NCBI GenBank assembly: GCA_021202525.1
Contig: JAJQCV010000038.1
Span: 1-56,288 of the forward strand
DNA from: Akkermansiaceae bacterium
GTDB taxonomy: Bacteria > Verrucomicrobiota > Verrucomicrobiia > Verrucomicrobiales > Akkermansiaceae
Direction: 5' to 3'
DNA length: 56,288 nucleotides
The position numbers and the translations under genes are program-made. Shown here in pieces: positions 17,502-26,810 of the stretch; the first letter of the stretch is position 1, and every line of letters begins with the position of its first letter. The notes beneath the pieces were generated by a model. It saw only the letters and a list, made by a program, of their open reading frames with translations, did no database searches and was not told the origin of the DNA.

Positions 17502-20024
17502 ATGACTAGACGTTTTCCTTACTCCATGTCTACCATTCAGCAGATTGCTCTGGCGCTGGCCGTTGCCGGAGCCTGTCCTGCCCTGGCGCAGGACGGCGCA
17601 GGCGCCGCCCGCCGCGCTGCTGCCCGGATGGAAGAACAGGCGCAGGCTTCCATGCTGCTTCTGAACCAGGCGCGTCAGCAATATTCCGAGGGCAAGTACC
17701 AGGAGGCTCTGGAACTTTACCGTAAAAGTCTGAATACCTTGCCCAAAGCTCCCAACATGGAGGCCCGGCGCCGCTTTCTGGAAACCAGCATTGCGGATGC
17801 CAGTGTGGCCGTGAGCCAGGAATACATCAAGGTGGGACGTTATGACGAAGCCTCGGAACTGCTGGAATCCGCGCTGAAAACGACTCCGAACCATGCCCTG
17901 GCCAAGCGTACTCTGGAACTGCTCAAGGACCCCATCCGGACGAATCCCGCCCTGACCCCGCAGCATGCCGTGGACGTGGAAAAGGTCAACGGCCTTCTTC
18001 GCCTGGCATTCGGGTATTATGAGCTGGGACAGTACGACCAGGCCCTGAAGGAATTTAACTCCGTCCTTCTCATTGATCCCTACAATACGGCGGCGCGGCG
18101 CGGCATGGAGCAGGTGAACCGTGCGCGCGCCGGTTATTTTTCCTCTGCGCGGGATGAAACCCGCGGGAACGCCCTGGCGGAGGTAAGCGGCCTTTGGGAA
18201 CGCCGTTCTTCCGTTACGGAAGTTCCCGAAGAACCGGAATCCTTCTCCCAGCCCCTGGAAAATCCCGTGGTGAGCGTGGACCGGAAGCTGGGCATGATCC
18301 GTCTGCCCAGGGTGCAGCTGGAGCAGGCCACGGTGGAGGAAGCCGTGGACTACCTCCGCAACCAGTCCCGGGTGCATGATGAAACGGCCCAGACCGAGGC
18401 CGAGAGGGGGATTAACATTTCCCTGGACCCCGGTTCCCCCGACAGCGTTACCGCCAAGGACATTGCCGCCAAGAAAATCACCCTCAATCTTCAAAACGTT
18501 CCGTTGCGTGAAGCCCTGCAATACGTGGCCCGCGCCTCCGGGCTGATTTTCCGTACGAACGCTTATGGCGCGGAACTCGTCACCCCATCCGCCGGAACGT
18601 CCTACATGGTCTCCAAGACCATTCCCGTTCCTCCCGGTTTCTTCTCCGGGACGGATTCTTCATCAGGTTCGGACGATCTGGACCCGTTCGCTTCCGGTGA
18701 TTCCGGTTCCTCCGGAATGACGCTGAGACGGGTGGACCCGCAAAAAATGCTGGCCGCCATGGGATTGAAATTGCCGGCCGGCAGCTCCGTGAAATACAAC
18801 GCAGGCAACTCCACACTCTTTTTCCATGGAACTCCCAGGGACCTGAACTTCCTGGAAGAACTGGTGGCGGCCAAGTCGGCGGCTCAGCCCCTGCAGGTGA
18901 TTGTGAGCGCCACGTTTCTGGAAGTCAACCAGTCGGATCTGGAAGAACTGGGATTCAACTGGATCGTGAACCTCAACCTTGACCCCAACAAATGGTTCAT
19001 GGGCGGGGCAGGGACGGACAAGAACAATTATAACAATACCATACTGGACAGCGCCGCCAGAGTGGCGGGGGCCGCATCTCCCGCAGGAGTAGTGGGCGGC
19101 CTGAGGTCGGGCAACCAGGTATTTACGGAAGACAGTATTGACGGCATGATCGAACGCGGCACTTCCGCCAGAAGTTCGGACGCCGTTTACACCCCCGGCG
19201 GAGCGCCGAGCATCCTGACCATGCGCGGCATGTGGAGCCAGGCGGATGTCACCATGATCATGCGGGGCCTGAGCCAGAAAAAAGGCACGGACATCATGCA
19301 GCATCCCTCCGTAGTGGTTCGCCCCGGAGAAAAGGCAACCTTCTTCAGCGGCAGGGAACTGATTTATCCCACGGAATACGATCCGCCCGAAATCCCCAAC
19401 AGCACCGGCAGGGATTACAACAATGACGACTATTGGGGTGACGATGACGACGTAGGCGAACGCATTCCCATTATGCCGATGACTCCCGCTCATCCTACGG
19501 CATTTGAAACCAGGCAGCTGGGTACCGTATTCAATGTGGAGGTGACCGGCATCAGCGAGGACAAGTCCATGGTGGATCTTACGGTTGCCCCGGAAATCGT
19601 GGATTTTGACGGATTCATCAACTACGGCACCCCTATTTTCCTGCCCCTGGTATCCCAGGAAAAGGGGAAGGATGAAGTAACCATGACCAAGGCGTCGGAC
19701 AACTTCATTCTCCAGCCCGTATTTTCCAGGCGCAGCATGACCTCTTCCGTCCGCGTCATCACGGGCAATACCCTGGTGATCGGGGCCTTGAAAAAAGCTA
19801 CCTCCGTCCAGTATGAGGACAAAATCCCCATTTTGGGGGATATTCCCTGGGTAGGGCGTCTTTTCCGTTCCCAGGGTTCCAAGGAACAGCGCAAGGCCAT
19901 CATCATCATGGTGAAGGCGGAAGTTGTGGATCCGGGAGGCAAGGAACTGTATACGCCGAATACTCCCGTTCCGGAAACTCCGGGAGGCGGTGCGGGACTT
20001 CCCGCTCTCAGTGCCGTTGAGTAA
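17502..20024 (+). CDS. Outer-membrane secretin with N-terminal TPR region (type II/III secretion or type IV pilus family)
   Basis: The 840-residue protein begins with a signal peptide ending in ACPALAQ and a coiled region, then TPR-like helices (SEGKYQEALELYRKSLN, YELGQYDQALKEFNSVL). A short-domain region precedes the C-terminal secretin ring domain from about residue 650, recognised by TVAPEIVDFDGFINYG, NTLVIGALKKATS and the closing IPILGDIPWVGRLFR. Secretins form the outer-membrane channel of type II/III secretion systems and type IV pili. No ATPase, pilin or assembly gene lies nearby, so its partner machine is elsewhere or it works in a reduced system. The start at 17502 gives a basic n-region (MTRRFPYS); the ATG at 17526 would leave the signal peptide without a positive charge. 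Confidence 0.88.
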   Translation: MTRRFPYSMSTIQQIALALAVAGACPALAQDGAGAARRAAARMEEQAQASMLLLNQARQQYSEGKYQEALELYRKSLNTLPKAPNMEARRRFLETSIADASVAVSQEYIKVGRYDEASELLESALKTTPNHALAKRTLELLKDPIRTNPALTPQHAVDVEKVNGLLRLAFGYYELGQYDQALKEFNSVLLIDPYNTAARRGMEQVNRARAGYFSSARDETRGNALAEVSGLWERRSSVTEVPEEPESFSQPLENPVVSVDRKLGMIRLPRVQLEQATVEEAVDYLRNQSRVHDETAQTEAERGINISLDPGSPDSVTAKDIAAKKITLNLQNVPLREALQYVARASGLIFRTNAYGAELVTPSAGTSYMVSKTIPVPPGFFSGTDSSSGSDDLDPFASGDSGSSGMTLRRVDPQKMLAAMGLKLPAGSSVKYNAGNSTLFFHGTPRDLNFLEELVAAKSAAQPLQVIVSATFLEVNQSDLEELGFNWIVNLNLDPNKWFMGGAGTDKNNYNNTILDSAARVAGAASPAGVVGGLRSGNQVFTEDSIDGMIERGTSARSSDAVYTPGGAPSILTMRGMWSQADVTMIMRGLSQKKGTDIMQHPSVVVRPGEKATFFSGRELIYPTEYDPPEIPNSTGRDYNNDDYWGDDDDVGERIPIMPMTPAHPTAFETRQLGTVFNVEVTGISEDKSMVDLTVAPEIVDFDGFINYGTPIFLPLVSQEKGKDEVTMTKASDNFILQPVFSRRSMTSSVRVITGNTLVIGALKKATSVQYEDKIPILGDIPWVGRLFRSQGSKEQRKAIIIMVKAEVVDPGGKELYTPNTPVPETPGGGAGLPALSAVE

Positions 20025-20044
20025 ACCTTTAAAAAATCAAGCCT

Positions 20045-21691
20045 GTGAAAAACAGTGATTCTGATCCTGAATTCCCCCAGGGTGCGGGGAATATCATGCG
20101 CCAGCTGCATGACTCCGATTCCCGCGGCGTGGAGCGGAAAAGGGAAGTGGTGGTGCGTCCGGACGGCTCCAAGGTCATCCGTGTGGAAAAGCGCCGCCGC
20201 TCCTACAGTGATGAACACCAGGGCGACAAAAAGGCCGCGTTGAAAAACAAGCGTTTCCTGATCGGTCTCTGCATTCTGATTCTGCTTGTCGTCGGAGGAC
20301 TGGTGGGAACGTACATGTACCGGCTGACTTCATTCAATACGGTGGAATTTTCCACCCGCATGCAAGAGGAACTGTCCGCTGCTTGGGGGGGGGATGTGGA
20401 AGTTTCCGGAATGGCCATGGACGGCCGTTCCCTGAAAGCCTCCCGCATCAGGATCACCTTCCCGGAAAACTCCTGCCTTTCCTTCATCACGCTGAACGGG
20501 GTTTCCGGGGAAGTCTCCGCGATTTCCCTGTTCCTGGGCAGGGTAAAGGGGGAAAGCCTCAACGTGTCACAAGCCACCATCGGCCTGCGTCCGGGATACA
20601 CCAAATTCTCGCTGCCCCGGACGGGGAAGGAACTGCCGTTCGCTTTTCAGCGTTATACGGCTCCGCGCCTGGAAGTGGGGTATGCCCATGAGCAGGAACC
20701 CTTCACCCTGGAGAGGAACGCAGGGCCCTTTTACCTGACGGCGGAAGCCTACATCCGTACTTCCAGGGCTGGCGGAGCATCCACGGAATACGTCTTGGAC
20801 CTTTCCCAGCAAAAATTGAAAATCAAGGGGTGGCCTCTGCTGGCCATGGATGCGGGCTCCGTCATTCTGGACAGTTTCGGCATCAAGCAGCTCACTTTCT
20901 CAGGTTTTGTGGACAAGGGGGCCATGTTCAACAAGCCTACGGACCTGAGCCCCTTCATGATTACGGGCAGCATGCGCCTGGACAACGATCTCCGCCACCG
21001 TCACTGGACGCTGACCGGCAGAAACTTTGACCTGTCCCAGCTTGTCGGGGAATGCTTCTCTTCCCTGATCAAGGTGCGCATGGGTGAACAGCCCGTGGAG
21101 GAAAAGAGTGAATTGAGCGTAACCTTCTCTCTTCCCATAGGACCGGAACAGAAAAGGCCGTCCCTGCAGGGCACCAGCGGTTCCGTCATCAAGGCTTCCA
21201 TGATGCGCCTTCCCGTGTTTCAGCTTTTGAGGGCCATGACGGAACGCAGAATGGAAACCGGCCTGCCGTATTCCTCCCCCGTATTCTCGTCCGGTTCCTT
21301 TATTCTGGAAAGCGACGGTACGGACCAGTCCGTTTCCCTCAAGGATATATCCCTCTTTGAACAAAGCTTCCTGGGCGTTACGGGCAACTTGCATTGCAGC
21401 GGTCCCAATGTATCCGGGGAGCTTGTATTCAAACTGCCCTCCTACATGGCGAATGGCCGCCGCATTCCGAAGGGAGTCACGCAGGATGGCCATGACTTCG
21501 TTATTCCCGTGAAGGTTTCCGGGACGGCGGCTTCACCCACGGACAACTCCGGCGGCATGCTTCAGGAATTGAAATCCGCCGCGGAATCCGGCATTCTTCC
21601 CCCCGCCTATCCGTCCGGCGGGGCAGGCGATTCCTCTCCGGCTCCTTCCGTTCCGTCTCCCGGGCGCATTACCGTGGACGGATTCATGTAA
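20045..21691 (+). CDS. Single-pass membrane protein with large exported domain, function unknown
   Basis: The 548-residue protein starts at a GTG 20 bp after the secretin gene. Residues 1-70 are charged and cytoplasmic, residues 71-92 form one membrane segment (FLIGLCILILLVVGGLVGTY), and the remaining 450 residues lie outside. That part is beta-rich and has the feel of AsmA/TamB-like proteins (GMAMDGRSLKASRIRITFPE, VKGESLNVSQATIGLRPGY), but no family could be assigned with confidence. The C-terminal 30 residues are Pro/Ser/Gly-rich. Position and spacing suggest it is co-transcribed with the secretin gene and may serve the outer membrane or the secretin complex, which is inference. An ATG at 20096 is a later possible start. 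Confidence 0.65.
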   Translation: MKNSDSDPEFPQGAGNIMRQLHDSDSRGVERKREVVVRPDGSKVIRVEKRRRSYSDEHQGDKKAALKNKRFLIGLCILILLVVGGLVGTYMYRLTSFNTVEFSTRMQEELSAAWGGDVEVSGMAMDGRSLKASRIRITFPENSCLSFITLNGVSGEVSAISLFLGRVKGESLNVSQATIGLRPGYTKFSLPRTGKELPFAFQRYTAPRLEVGYAHEQEPFTLERNAGPFYLTAEAYIRTSRAGGASTEYVLDLSQQKLKIKGWPLLAMDAGSVILDSFGIKQLTFSGFVDKGAMFNKPTDLSPFMITGSMRLDNDLRHRHWTLTGRNFDLSQLVGECFSSLIKVRMGEQPVEEKSELSVTFSLPIGPEQKRPSLQGTSGSVIKASMMRLPVFQLLRAMTERRMETGLPYSSPVFSSGSFILESDGTDQSVSLKDISLFEQSFLGVTGNLHCSGPNVSGELVFKLPSYMANGRRIPKGVTQDGHDFVIPVKVSGTAASPTDNSGGMLQELKSAAESGILPPAYPSGGAGDSSPAPSVPSPGRITVDGFM

Positions 21692-21706
21692 TACTGCTGC
21701 CGTTTC

Positions 21707-22432
21707 ATGCTTCCCCCCCTTCCCAATTTACGGAAAACGACTGAAAAGCGGACCCGCTGGTGGACGCAGATGGCCGGACTGGGCCTGTGGTCGCTCCTGC
21801 AGCCCTTGTGCATGAGTCTGAATATCCGCTCCATCAAGGAGGAGCACGACGACGTGTACACGACGCCCTTCCTGGTGGCTCTCTGGCACAACCGTACCGT
21901 CGTGCCGGGATATGCCTGGTCCCTGGCGCAGAAACCGCTCAACATGTGCGTGCTCACGAGCGCCAGCAAGGATGGGGCTCTGGTGGAGGCCGTCTGCAAA
22001 TACTTTGGTTTGGAATCCGTTAGAGGTTCTTCCGGGCGCAGGGGCGCTCTCGCTTACATGGAAATGCTCCGGAAAATCCGGGAGGGGAACGTCTGCTTCT
22101 GCTTCACTCCGGACGGTCCGCGCGGCCCCATGTACCAGGTGCAGCCGGGCATCGTCAGGCTGGCCTCGCAAACGGGTCTGCCCATTATCCCCGTCTGCAT
22201 AGAATATGAAAGCTGCTGGCGTCTGAACAAGGCGTGGGACCATTACGCCATCCCGAAGCCGGGTTCCAACGTGAACATTCTCTGGAAAAAAAGGCTGTTC
22301 ATCCCTCCGGGCATCACGGATGAACAAGTGGCGGAATATGGCCGGCTGCTGGCCGGCATGATGCAGGAAGGTGTCCCGGACTTTCCTCCACTTACTCAAT
22401 CAAAATTATGCAAATCATCGACGGAAAGCTAG
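21707..22432 (+). CDS. DUF374 / LPLAT-like lysophospholipid acyltransferase family protein
   Basis: The 241-residue protein shows the DUF374 acyltransferase pattern: [17 protein letters not shown] for the His-containing block, [31 protein letters not shown], and [17 protein letters not shown]. Such proteins are related to enzymes transferring acyl groups to lysophospholipids or lipid A precursors at the inner membrane; the acceptor here is not known. It starts 15 bp after the preceding gene, and its 3' end overlaps the start of folD by 25 bp, so the two are translationally coupled. The ATG at 21707 was chosen because it leads straight into the family region. Confidence 0.8.
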   Translation: MLPPLPNLRKTTEKRTRWWTQMAGLGLWSLLQPLCMSLNIRSIKEEHDDVYTTPFLVALWHNRTVVPGYAWSLAQKPLNMCVLTSASKDGALVEAVCKYFGLESVRGSSGRRGALAYMEMLRKIREGNVCFCFTPDGPRGPMYQVQPGIVRLASQTGLPIIPVCIEYESCWRLNKAWDHYAIPKPGSNVNILWKKRLFIPPGITDEQVAEYGRLLAGMMQEGVPDFPPLTQSKLCKSSTES

Positions 22433-23283
22433 TGGCCTCCCAGGTTCTGGAAGAGGTTAAGGGAGACATTGACCGGCTCAAGGCGGCCGGGATCACGCCG
22501 GGCCTGGCCGTGGTTTTGGTGGGGGATGACCCCGCCTCCCAGGTATATGTCAATTCCAAGGTGAAGAAATGCGGAGAACTGGGCATGCATTCCCGGAAAA
22601 TCGTCCTCCCTGCGGATGCCTCCCAGGAGGAACTGCTTGAAGTCATCAGGGAACTGAATGCGGATGCCTCCATCCACGGCATTCTGGTGCAGAGCCCGCC
22701 CCCTCCCCACATTGACGAGGCTGCCGTCGTGCTGGAAATAGACCCCGCCAAGGACGTGGACGGCTTCCATCCGGAAAACGTCGCCAAGCTGGTGATGGAG
22801 GACGAATCAGGCTTTGTGCCTTGCACGCCGCTGGGCTGCATCAGGCTGCTGAAGGCCGCCGGCATTGAAACCGCGGGCGCCAATGCCGTGGTGATCGGCC
22901 GCAGCATGATCGTGGGCAAGCCGATGGCCCATCTGCTCATGTCCAAGCAGTCCAACGCCACGGTGACCGTAGCCCATTCCCGCACGAAAAACCTGCCGGA
23001 ACTTTGCCGTTCCGCGGATATCATCGTCGCGGCTATCGGCCGCCCCTCCTTTGTAACGGCAGAATTCGTGAAAGACGGAGCCGTCGTGATCGACGTGGGC
23101 ATCAACCGCGTGGAAGACGCGTCCGCCAAGCGCGGCTACCGCATTGTGGGTGACGTGGCCTATGACGAGGTGGCGCCCAGGTGCCGCGCCATCACGCCCG
23201 TTCCCGGAGGCGTGGGGCCGATGACCATCGCCATGCTGATGGCCAACACGGTCAAGGCCTGCCGCCAGCAGACGGGCGCGTAG
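22408..23283 (+). CDS. folD: Bifunctional methylenetetrahydrofolate dehydrogenase / methenyltetrahydrofolate cyclohydrolase
   Basis: The enzyme interconverts 5,10-methylene-, methenyl- and 10-formyl-tetrahydrofolate, feeding purine and formyl-methionine synthesis. The 291-residue protein has the catalytic-lysine block [14 protein letters not shown], the folate loop [12 protein letters not shown], the Rossmann motif [18 protein letters not shown], and the C-terminal [15 protein letters not shown]. Length fits the family. It begins inside the 3' end of the acyltransferase gene. Together with the SHMT half of the RpiB-GlyA fusion, it covers two consecutive steps of one-carbon metabolism. Confidence 0.96.
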   Translation: MQIIDGKLVASQVLEEVKGDIDRLKAAGITPGLAVVLVGDDPASQVYVNSKVKKCGELGMHSRKIVLPADASQEELLEVIRELNADASIHGILVQSPPPPHIDEAAVVLEIDPAKDVDGFHPENVAKLVMEDESGFVPCTPLGCIRLLKAAGIETAGANAVVIGRSMIVGKPMAHLLMSKQSNATVTVAHSRTKNLPELCRSADIIVAAIGRPSFVTAEFVKDGAVVIDVGINRVEDASAKRGYRIVGDVAYDEVAPRCRAITPVPGGVGPMTIAMLMANTVKACRQQTGA

Positions 23284-23350
23284 CCCATTTCCGGTGACGC
23301 CCGTTTTTCTTGTCAAAAGAGGGAAAGTAGGGCAGTATTCACTTACCATT

Positions 23351-24136
23351 ATGTCAAGTAAATTACTCGAAGGCAAAGTTGGTGTCGTAGTCGGCGTGGC
23401 GAACAAGCGCAGTATCGCTTTCGCGATTGCCAAGGCATGGCATGAAGCGGGCGCAAAGCTCATCTTCAACTACCAGGGCGAACGCCTCAAGGACGGCGTG
23501 ATCAAATTGATTCATGAAAACTTCGGTGAGGACGCTCCCGTTTATGATCTGGACGTGAGTAGTGACGAATCCATCAATGCTTTCTTTGAAAACGTCCGCA
23601 AGCACACGGACAAGGTGGATTGCATGCTGCATTCCGTAGCCTTTGCCCCCAAGGAAGCCCTTGGCGGCGGCAGTTTCCTGGAAACGGGACGGGACGCCTT
23701 CAAGATTTCTCTGGATATTTCCGCCTACTCCCTGGTGGCGCTTTCCCGCGCCGTGGAGCCGATGATGTCCGACAACGGCAGCATCCTGGCCATGTCCTAC
23801 CTGGGTGCTGAAAAGGTGGTGCCCAACTACAACCTGATGGGTGTTTCCAAGGCCGCCCTGGAAGCCTGCACCCGGTACCTGGCGTACGACCTGGGCCGCT
23901 CCCGCGGCATCCGTGTCAACTGCATCAGCGCCGGCCCCATGCAGACGCTTGCAGCCCGCGGCGTTTCCGGTTTTTCCACCATGTTCAAGGTGTATGAGGA
24001 ACACGCCCCCCTGGGACGTTCCTGCACGGGCGAGGAACTGGGCGCTACCGGCGTATTCCTGGCCAGCGACGGCGCCGCCGCCATCACCGGCCAGGTGATT
24101 TACGTGGACGGAGGCTACCAGATCATGGGCATGTAA
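23351..24136 (+). CDS. fabI: Enoyl-[acyl-carrier-protein] reductase (NADH)
   Basis: FabI carries out the last step of each fatty-acid elongation cycle. The 261-residue protein is a short-chain dehydrogenase with the NAD-binding start GKVGVVVGVANKRSIAFAIA, the active-site pattern PNYNLMGVSKAALE (Tyr-x6-Lys), and RVNCISAGPMQTLAA with a substrate-loop region after it. The start at 23351 (MSSKLLEGKVG) matches known FabI N-termini; an upstream in-frame ATG at 23294 would add 19 residues unlike the family. A strong terminator follows, so this gene closes the block that begins at the secretin. Confidence 0.95.
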   Translation: MSSKLLEGKVGVVVGVANKRSIAFAIAKAWHEAGAKLIFNYQGERLKDGVIKLIHENFGEDAPVYDLDVSSDESINAFFENVRKHTDKVDCMLHSVAFAPKEALGGGSFLETGRDAFKISLDISAYSLVALSRAVEPMMSDNGSILAMSYLGAEKVVPNYNLMGVSKAALEACTRYLAYDLGRSRGIRVNCISAGPMQTLAARGVSGFSTMFKVYEEHAPLGRSCTGEELGATGVFLASDGAAAITGQVIYVDGGYQIMGM

Positions 24137-24163
24137 CGCTCCGTGATTTTATTCTCCCTTTGG

Positions 24164-24192
24164 GCCGTGCCGCTTGTCGGCACGGCTTTTTT
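24164..24192 (+). terminator. Intrinsic terminator after fabI
   Basis: GCCGTGCCG-CTTGT-CGGCACGGC followed by TTTTTT: a perfect 9-bp stem and a six-T run. Confidence 0.92.
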
Positions 24193-24279
24193 ATGTCAAA
24201 CGGGATGAAAGGGCCGGGGTTCCTGTATTCAGGACAAAAAAATCTTGCACGCCGCTTTCCGGTTGATTAAAGTTCAAGC

Positions 24280-24732
24280 GTGACAGTCCCCCATCGTTAT
24301 TCATATAACGGAGAGGCATGCAGCAGCCTGGAGGAGATGCTGAACCAATACCGTATGGCCGCCCATGACTCCCGTATTTCCCTGCTCAACGGGGAGGGCG
24401 CCTATATGGAAGCTTCTCTGGCAGGAAGCGGCTTGCATTGTTGCGGGGTGGGAATAGAAACCCAGAATTACATTTGCCCCCGCGAGATGACCTTTGAGGA
24501 ACTGTCTGAGGAATTCCGCCTTTTTGATTCCGGAGCGGACTATTCATTCGTGATGCAGGAATGGATCATGTTGCATGACTCTTCCTCCCTGCTGCCTGCC
24601 TTCATTAAATGGGTTGCCGTCGCGGCCGTGCTGGATGCCGCCATCATTCTGATATTCTTCGGCGTGCCGGAAAACCATGTTCTTCACTATTCCCATATTC
24701 TGGATACGTTCTCGCGCCTCCTGTTTTGGTAG
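24280..24732 (+). CDS. Small protein with C-terminal membrane segment, function unknown
   Basis: The 150-residue frame starts at a GTG at 24280. The first 110 residues are soluble and acidic (SLEEMLNQYRMAAHDSRISL, FEELSEEFRLFDSGADYSF). A hydrophobic segment near residues 110-130 (WVAVAAVLDAAIILIFFGV) follows, leaving about 20 residues after it. No signal peptide and no recognised family. A TTGCAC / TAAAGT pair (24245-24250, 24268-24273) would place transcription almost at the GTG, but the match is weak. An ATG at 24334-24340 is an alternative start. It converges on the lipid-kinase gene. Confidence 0.6.
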   Translation: MTVPHRYSYNGEACSSLEEMLNQYRMAAHDSRISLLNGEGAYMEASLAGSGLHCCGVGIETQNYICPREMTFEELSEEFRLFDSGADYSFVMQEWIMLHDSSSLLPAFIKWVAVAAVLDAAIILIFFGVPENHVLHYSHILDTFSRLLFW

Positions 24733-24804
24733 GGCGGCGTGAAACGCATTTTCCCGGTACGGGGAAAGGGAGTCGGAGCGGTTTTTCCCCTCCCGGTGGG
24801 ACCT

Positions 24805-25662
24805 TTACGGAGCGAACACCTTGAGCTTGCCGGCGCGCGTAATTTGCACGGGGGCGTTTCCCGCGTAATCTCCATCCAGTTCACAAGCCGCGTGGCCGAT
24901 GGCGGCAACATGGCCGCCCGTCATCCGTACATATTCAAAACCGCCGTACCGCAGGGAATGAAACCCTCCGTGAACGCTCGCCAGCAGGCTCTCCCTGAGG
25001 ATGGAAGGAGCGGCATGCTTGAAAACCACGGCATCCAGAAGGCCGTCCTCATTGCTTGCCTCCGCAAACAGCTTCATGGGGCCGCCATACCTGCGGCCGT
25101 TGCCGAAGATGATGGAGCGCCCCTCCAGCACCCTGCCGTCATCCGTCGTCAGGGTCAGGAGCGGCTGCCGTTCCGTGAAAGCCCTGGCTCCCGCAATCAC
25201 GTAAGCGAAGGCCTTCCACTTTTTCTTCATCTCCCATGTCGTCAGTTCCACGGAACGGCCGTCCGCTCCGATGCCCGCCATTTGAATAAAAGGCTGTCCG
25301 TTGAAGGCAAACAAATCGACTTCCCTGGTCCGGCCCGTTTTCAACACGTGCAGGGCGTGGTCGAAATTCTGCCGGAATCCCATCTCACGGGAAAAAACGT
25401 TGGCCGTTCCCGCAGGAAAAAGGGCCAGGGCCGTATCCGTATTGCAGAGGGCGCGGGCCGCCAGCCTCAGCGTGCCGTCGCCGCCCGCCACGGCCACGGC
25501 GGGCGCTCCGGAATGCGCCTGGGCAGCCAGGCGGTTCAGCATATCCTCGCTGCTTTCCGGCTCCATGACATCGAAAACGGCGCCATATCTCTCCAGCCAC
25601 CGGCGGAAGCGTCCCGCCCTGGCGCTGCGCGCCGTATTGTTGAAGAACAGGGGTATCTTCAT
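24805..25662 (-). CDS. Diacylglycerol/lipid kinase family protein (YegS/DgkB-like)
   Basis: The 285-residue protein has the DAGK catalytic N-domain (MKIPLFFNNTARSARAGRF; AVAVAGGDGTLRLAARALCN with the GGDGT nucleotide loop; ALFPAGTANVFSREMGF) and the beta-rich C-domain (NEDGLLDAVVFKHAAPS). Members phosphorylate diacylglycerol or other lipids with ATP. Length fits soluble or peripheral members of about 290-310 residues. Its start overlaps the stop of the transglutaminase-like gene by 4 bp, indicating coupled translation in a minus-strand operon. The precise lipid substrate cannot be told. Confidence 0.88.
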   Translation of the reverse strand: MKIPLFFNNTARSARAGRFRRWLERYGAVFDVMEPESSEDMLNRLAAQAHSGAPAVAVAGGDGTLRLAARALCNTDTALALFPAGTANVFSREMGFRQNFDHALHVLKTGRTREVDLFAFNGQPFIQMAGIGADGRSVELTTWEMKKKWKAFAYVIAGARAFTERQPLLTLTTDDGRVLEGRSIIFGNGRRYGGPMKLFAEASNEDGLLDAVVFKHAAPSILRESLLASVHGGFHSLRYGGFEYVRMTGGHVAAIGHAACELDGDYAGNAPVQITRAGKLKVFAP

Positions 25663-26810
25663 CGGAGACTTGCGGAAAGATTCAGAATCTGCACCGGAGC
25701 CTCCGTGTGCGTGATGGCCTCCCTGCGCACCGTCCCGTCAGGCAGGAGGAATTCCAGCATGCCCCGGCTTACTTTCTCCGGCAGCGTAATCTCCAGAAAC
25801 TTCCGCATATCGTCGGACGGACCGGGTGTGACGCCTTCCGCCAGAACTTCCCCCTCTTCCGTCTTGAGGGCGACATGGACGGGCAGCCTCCGGCGCCTGC
25901 CTCCCTCATCCTCCGTGATGTCCAGCATCAATTTGCTGCCGGGAACGTATTCCGGCTGGGAAGCCGCCCAGGAGGAAGCCAGCTTCATGTAGCGGTTGGT
26001 GATGTTGACGGCGGGGACAATCCGACTTTCCGGGGGGAACTCCAGCGCGTTCCTTTTCCTGTCGTAGCGCGCCTCCCAGACCAGGGGAAAAAACATTCCT
26101 TCCGCCTTCTTCCTCCAGGATGTGGCGTAAATGGCGTTCTCCGGCTTGCGGGGGTCCAGCATGCTGATGGCGGACATGACCCAGGGCGTGTTGAAATCTT
26201 TCTCATTGTACTCCAGCATCCGCCATTCTCCGTCGCACCAGGCTTCCACCCAGTTGTGATTGCCCCGGACGTGGTTCCAGGTGATCACGCCCGCCATGCG
26301 GGCCGGAATGCCGATGGAGCGCAGGGCGCAAATGAGCAGAATGCTCTGTCCGGTGCAGGAAACCTTGCCGGACTCCAGAGACTCCTTCACGCCCTGGTGG
26401 GGAACTCTCCTCTCCGTGGAATATTTGACATTCAGCGTTTTCTGTATGCAGGCGGCTACAGTGAGGGCGGCTTCCCTCCCGGTCTTGCAGGAGGAGACGA
26501 GTGGGGCGAAGAGGTTGCGGAACTGTTCCCTCCATTCGTCGCGCGGTTCGTTGACCACGGCATAAGGCAGCACGTCGTTCTCGTAAACCTCCCAGGGGAC
26601 TCTGGCGGCCCAAGGGAAGCGGCTGCGGACGTCCAGGGCCAGCCTGACCTCCCTGTTCAGCCGCTCTTCCGTAATCACCGGCTTGTCCTGTTCCGGCATG
26701 TAGGCGCGTAAAAACTCCATGCCCTGGGTGACGGAATCATGGGCGGAGCAAAGGGCGGCAGTCACGCCCAGCAGAAAGACATGCGGCAGCAGATTCATGA
26801 ACGTCGCCAT
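25659..26810 (-). CDS. Exported transglutaminase-like (cysteine protease fold) protein
   Basis: The 383-residue protein has a signal peptide (MATFMNLLPHVFLLGVTAALCSA), so it is periplasmic or surface-exposed. The transglutaminase core lies near residues 125-215: GKVSCTGQSILLICALRSIG with the nucleophile Cys, then RGNHNWVEAWCDGEWRMLEY with the His and a following acidic residue. A beta-rich C-terminal region follows. Bacterial proteins of this fold are usually peptidases or protein-modifying enzymes; the target is unknown. The gene sits between the dihydrouridine synthase gene (its stop immediately upstream) and the lipid kinase gene (4-bp overlap). An ATG at 26798 is an alternative start that keeps the signal peptide. 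Confidence 0.82.
   Translation of the reverse strand: MATFMNLLPHVFLLGVTAALCSAHDSVTQGMEFLRAYMPEQDKPVITEERLNREVRLALDVRSRFPWAARVPWEVYENDVLPYAVVNEPRDEWREQFRNLFAPLVSSCKTGREAALTVAACIQKTLNVKYSTERRVPHQGVKESLESGKVSCTGQSILLICALRSIGIPARMAGVITWNHVRGNHNWVEAWCDGEWRMLEYNEKDFNTPWVMSAISMLDPRKPENAIYATSWRKKAEGMFFPLVWEARYDRKRNALEFPPESRIVPAVNITNRYMKLASSWAASQPEYVPGSKLMLDITEDEGGRRRRLPVHVALKTEEGEVLAEGVTPGPSDDMRKFLEITLPEKVSRGMLEFLLPDGTVRREAITHTEAPVQILNLSASLR

Noticed and set aside
24739..25992. 417-residue plus-strand open frame opposite the lipid kinase
   Set aside because: Antisense to two recognised genes, low-complexity composition.
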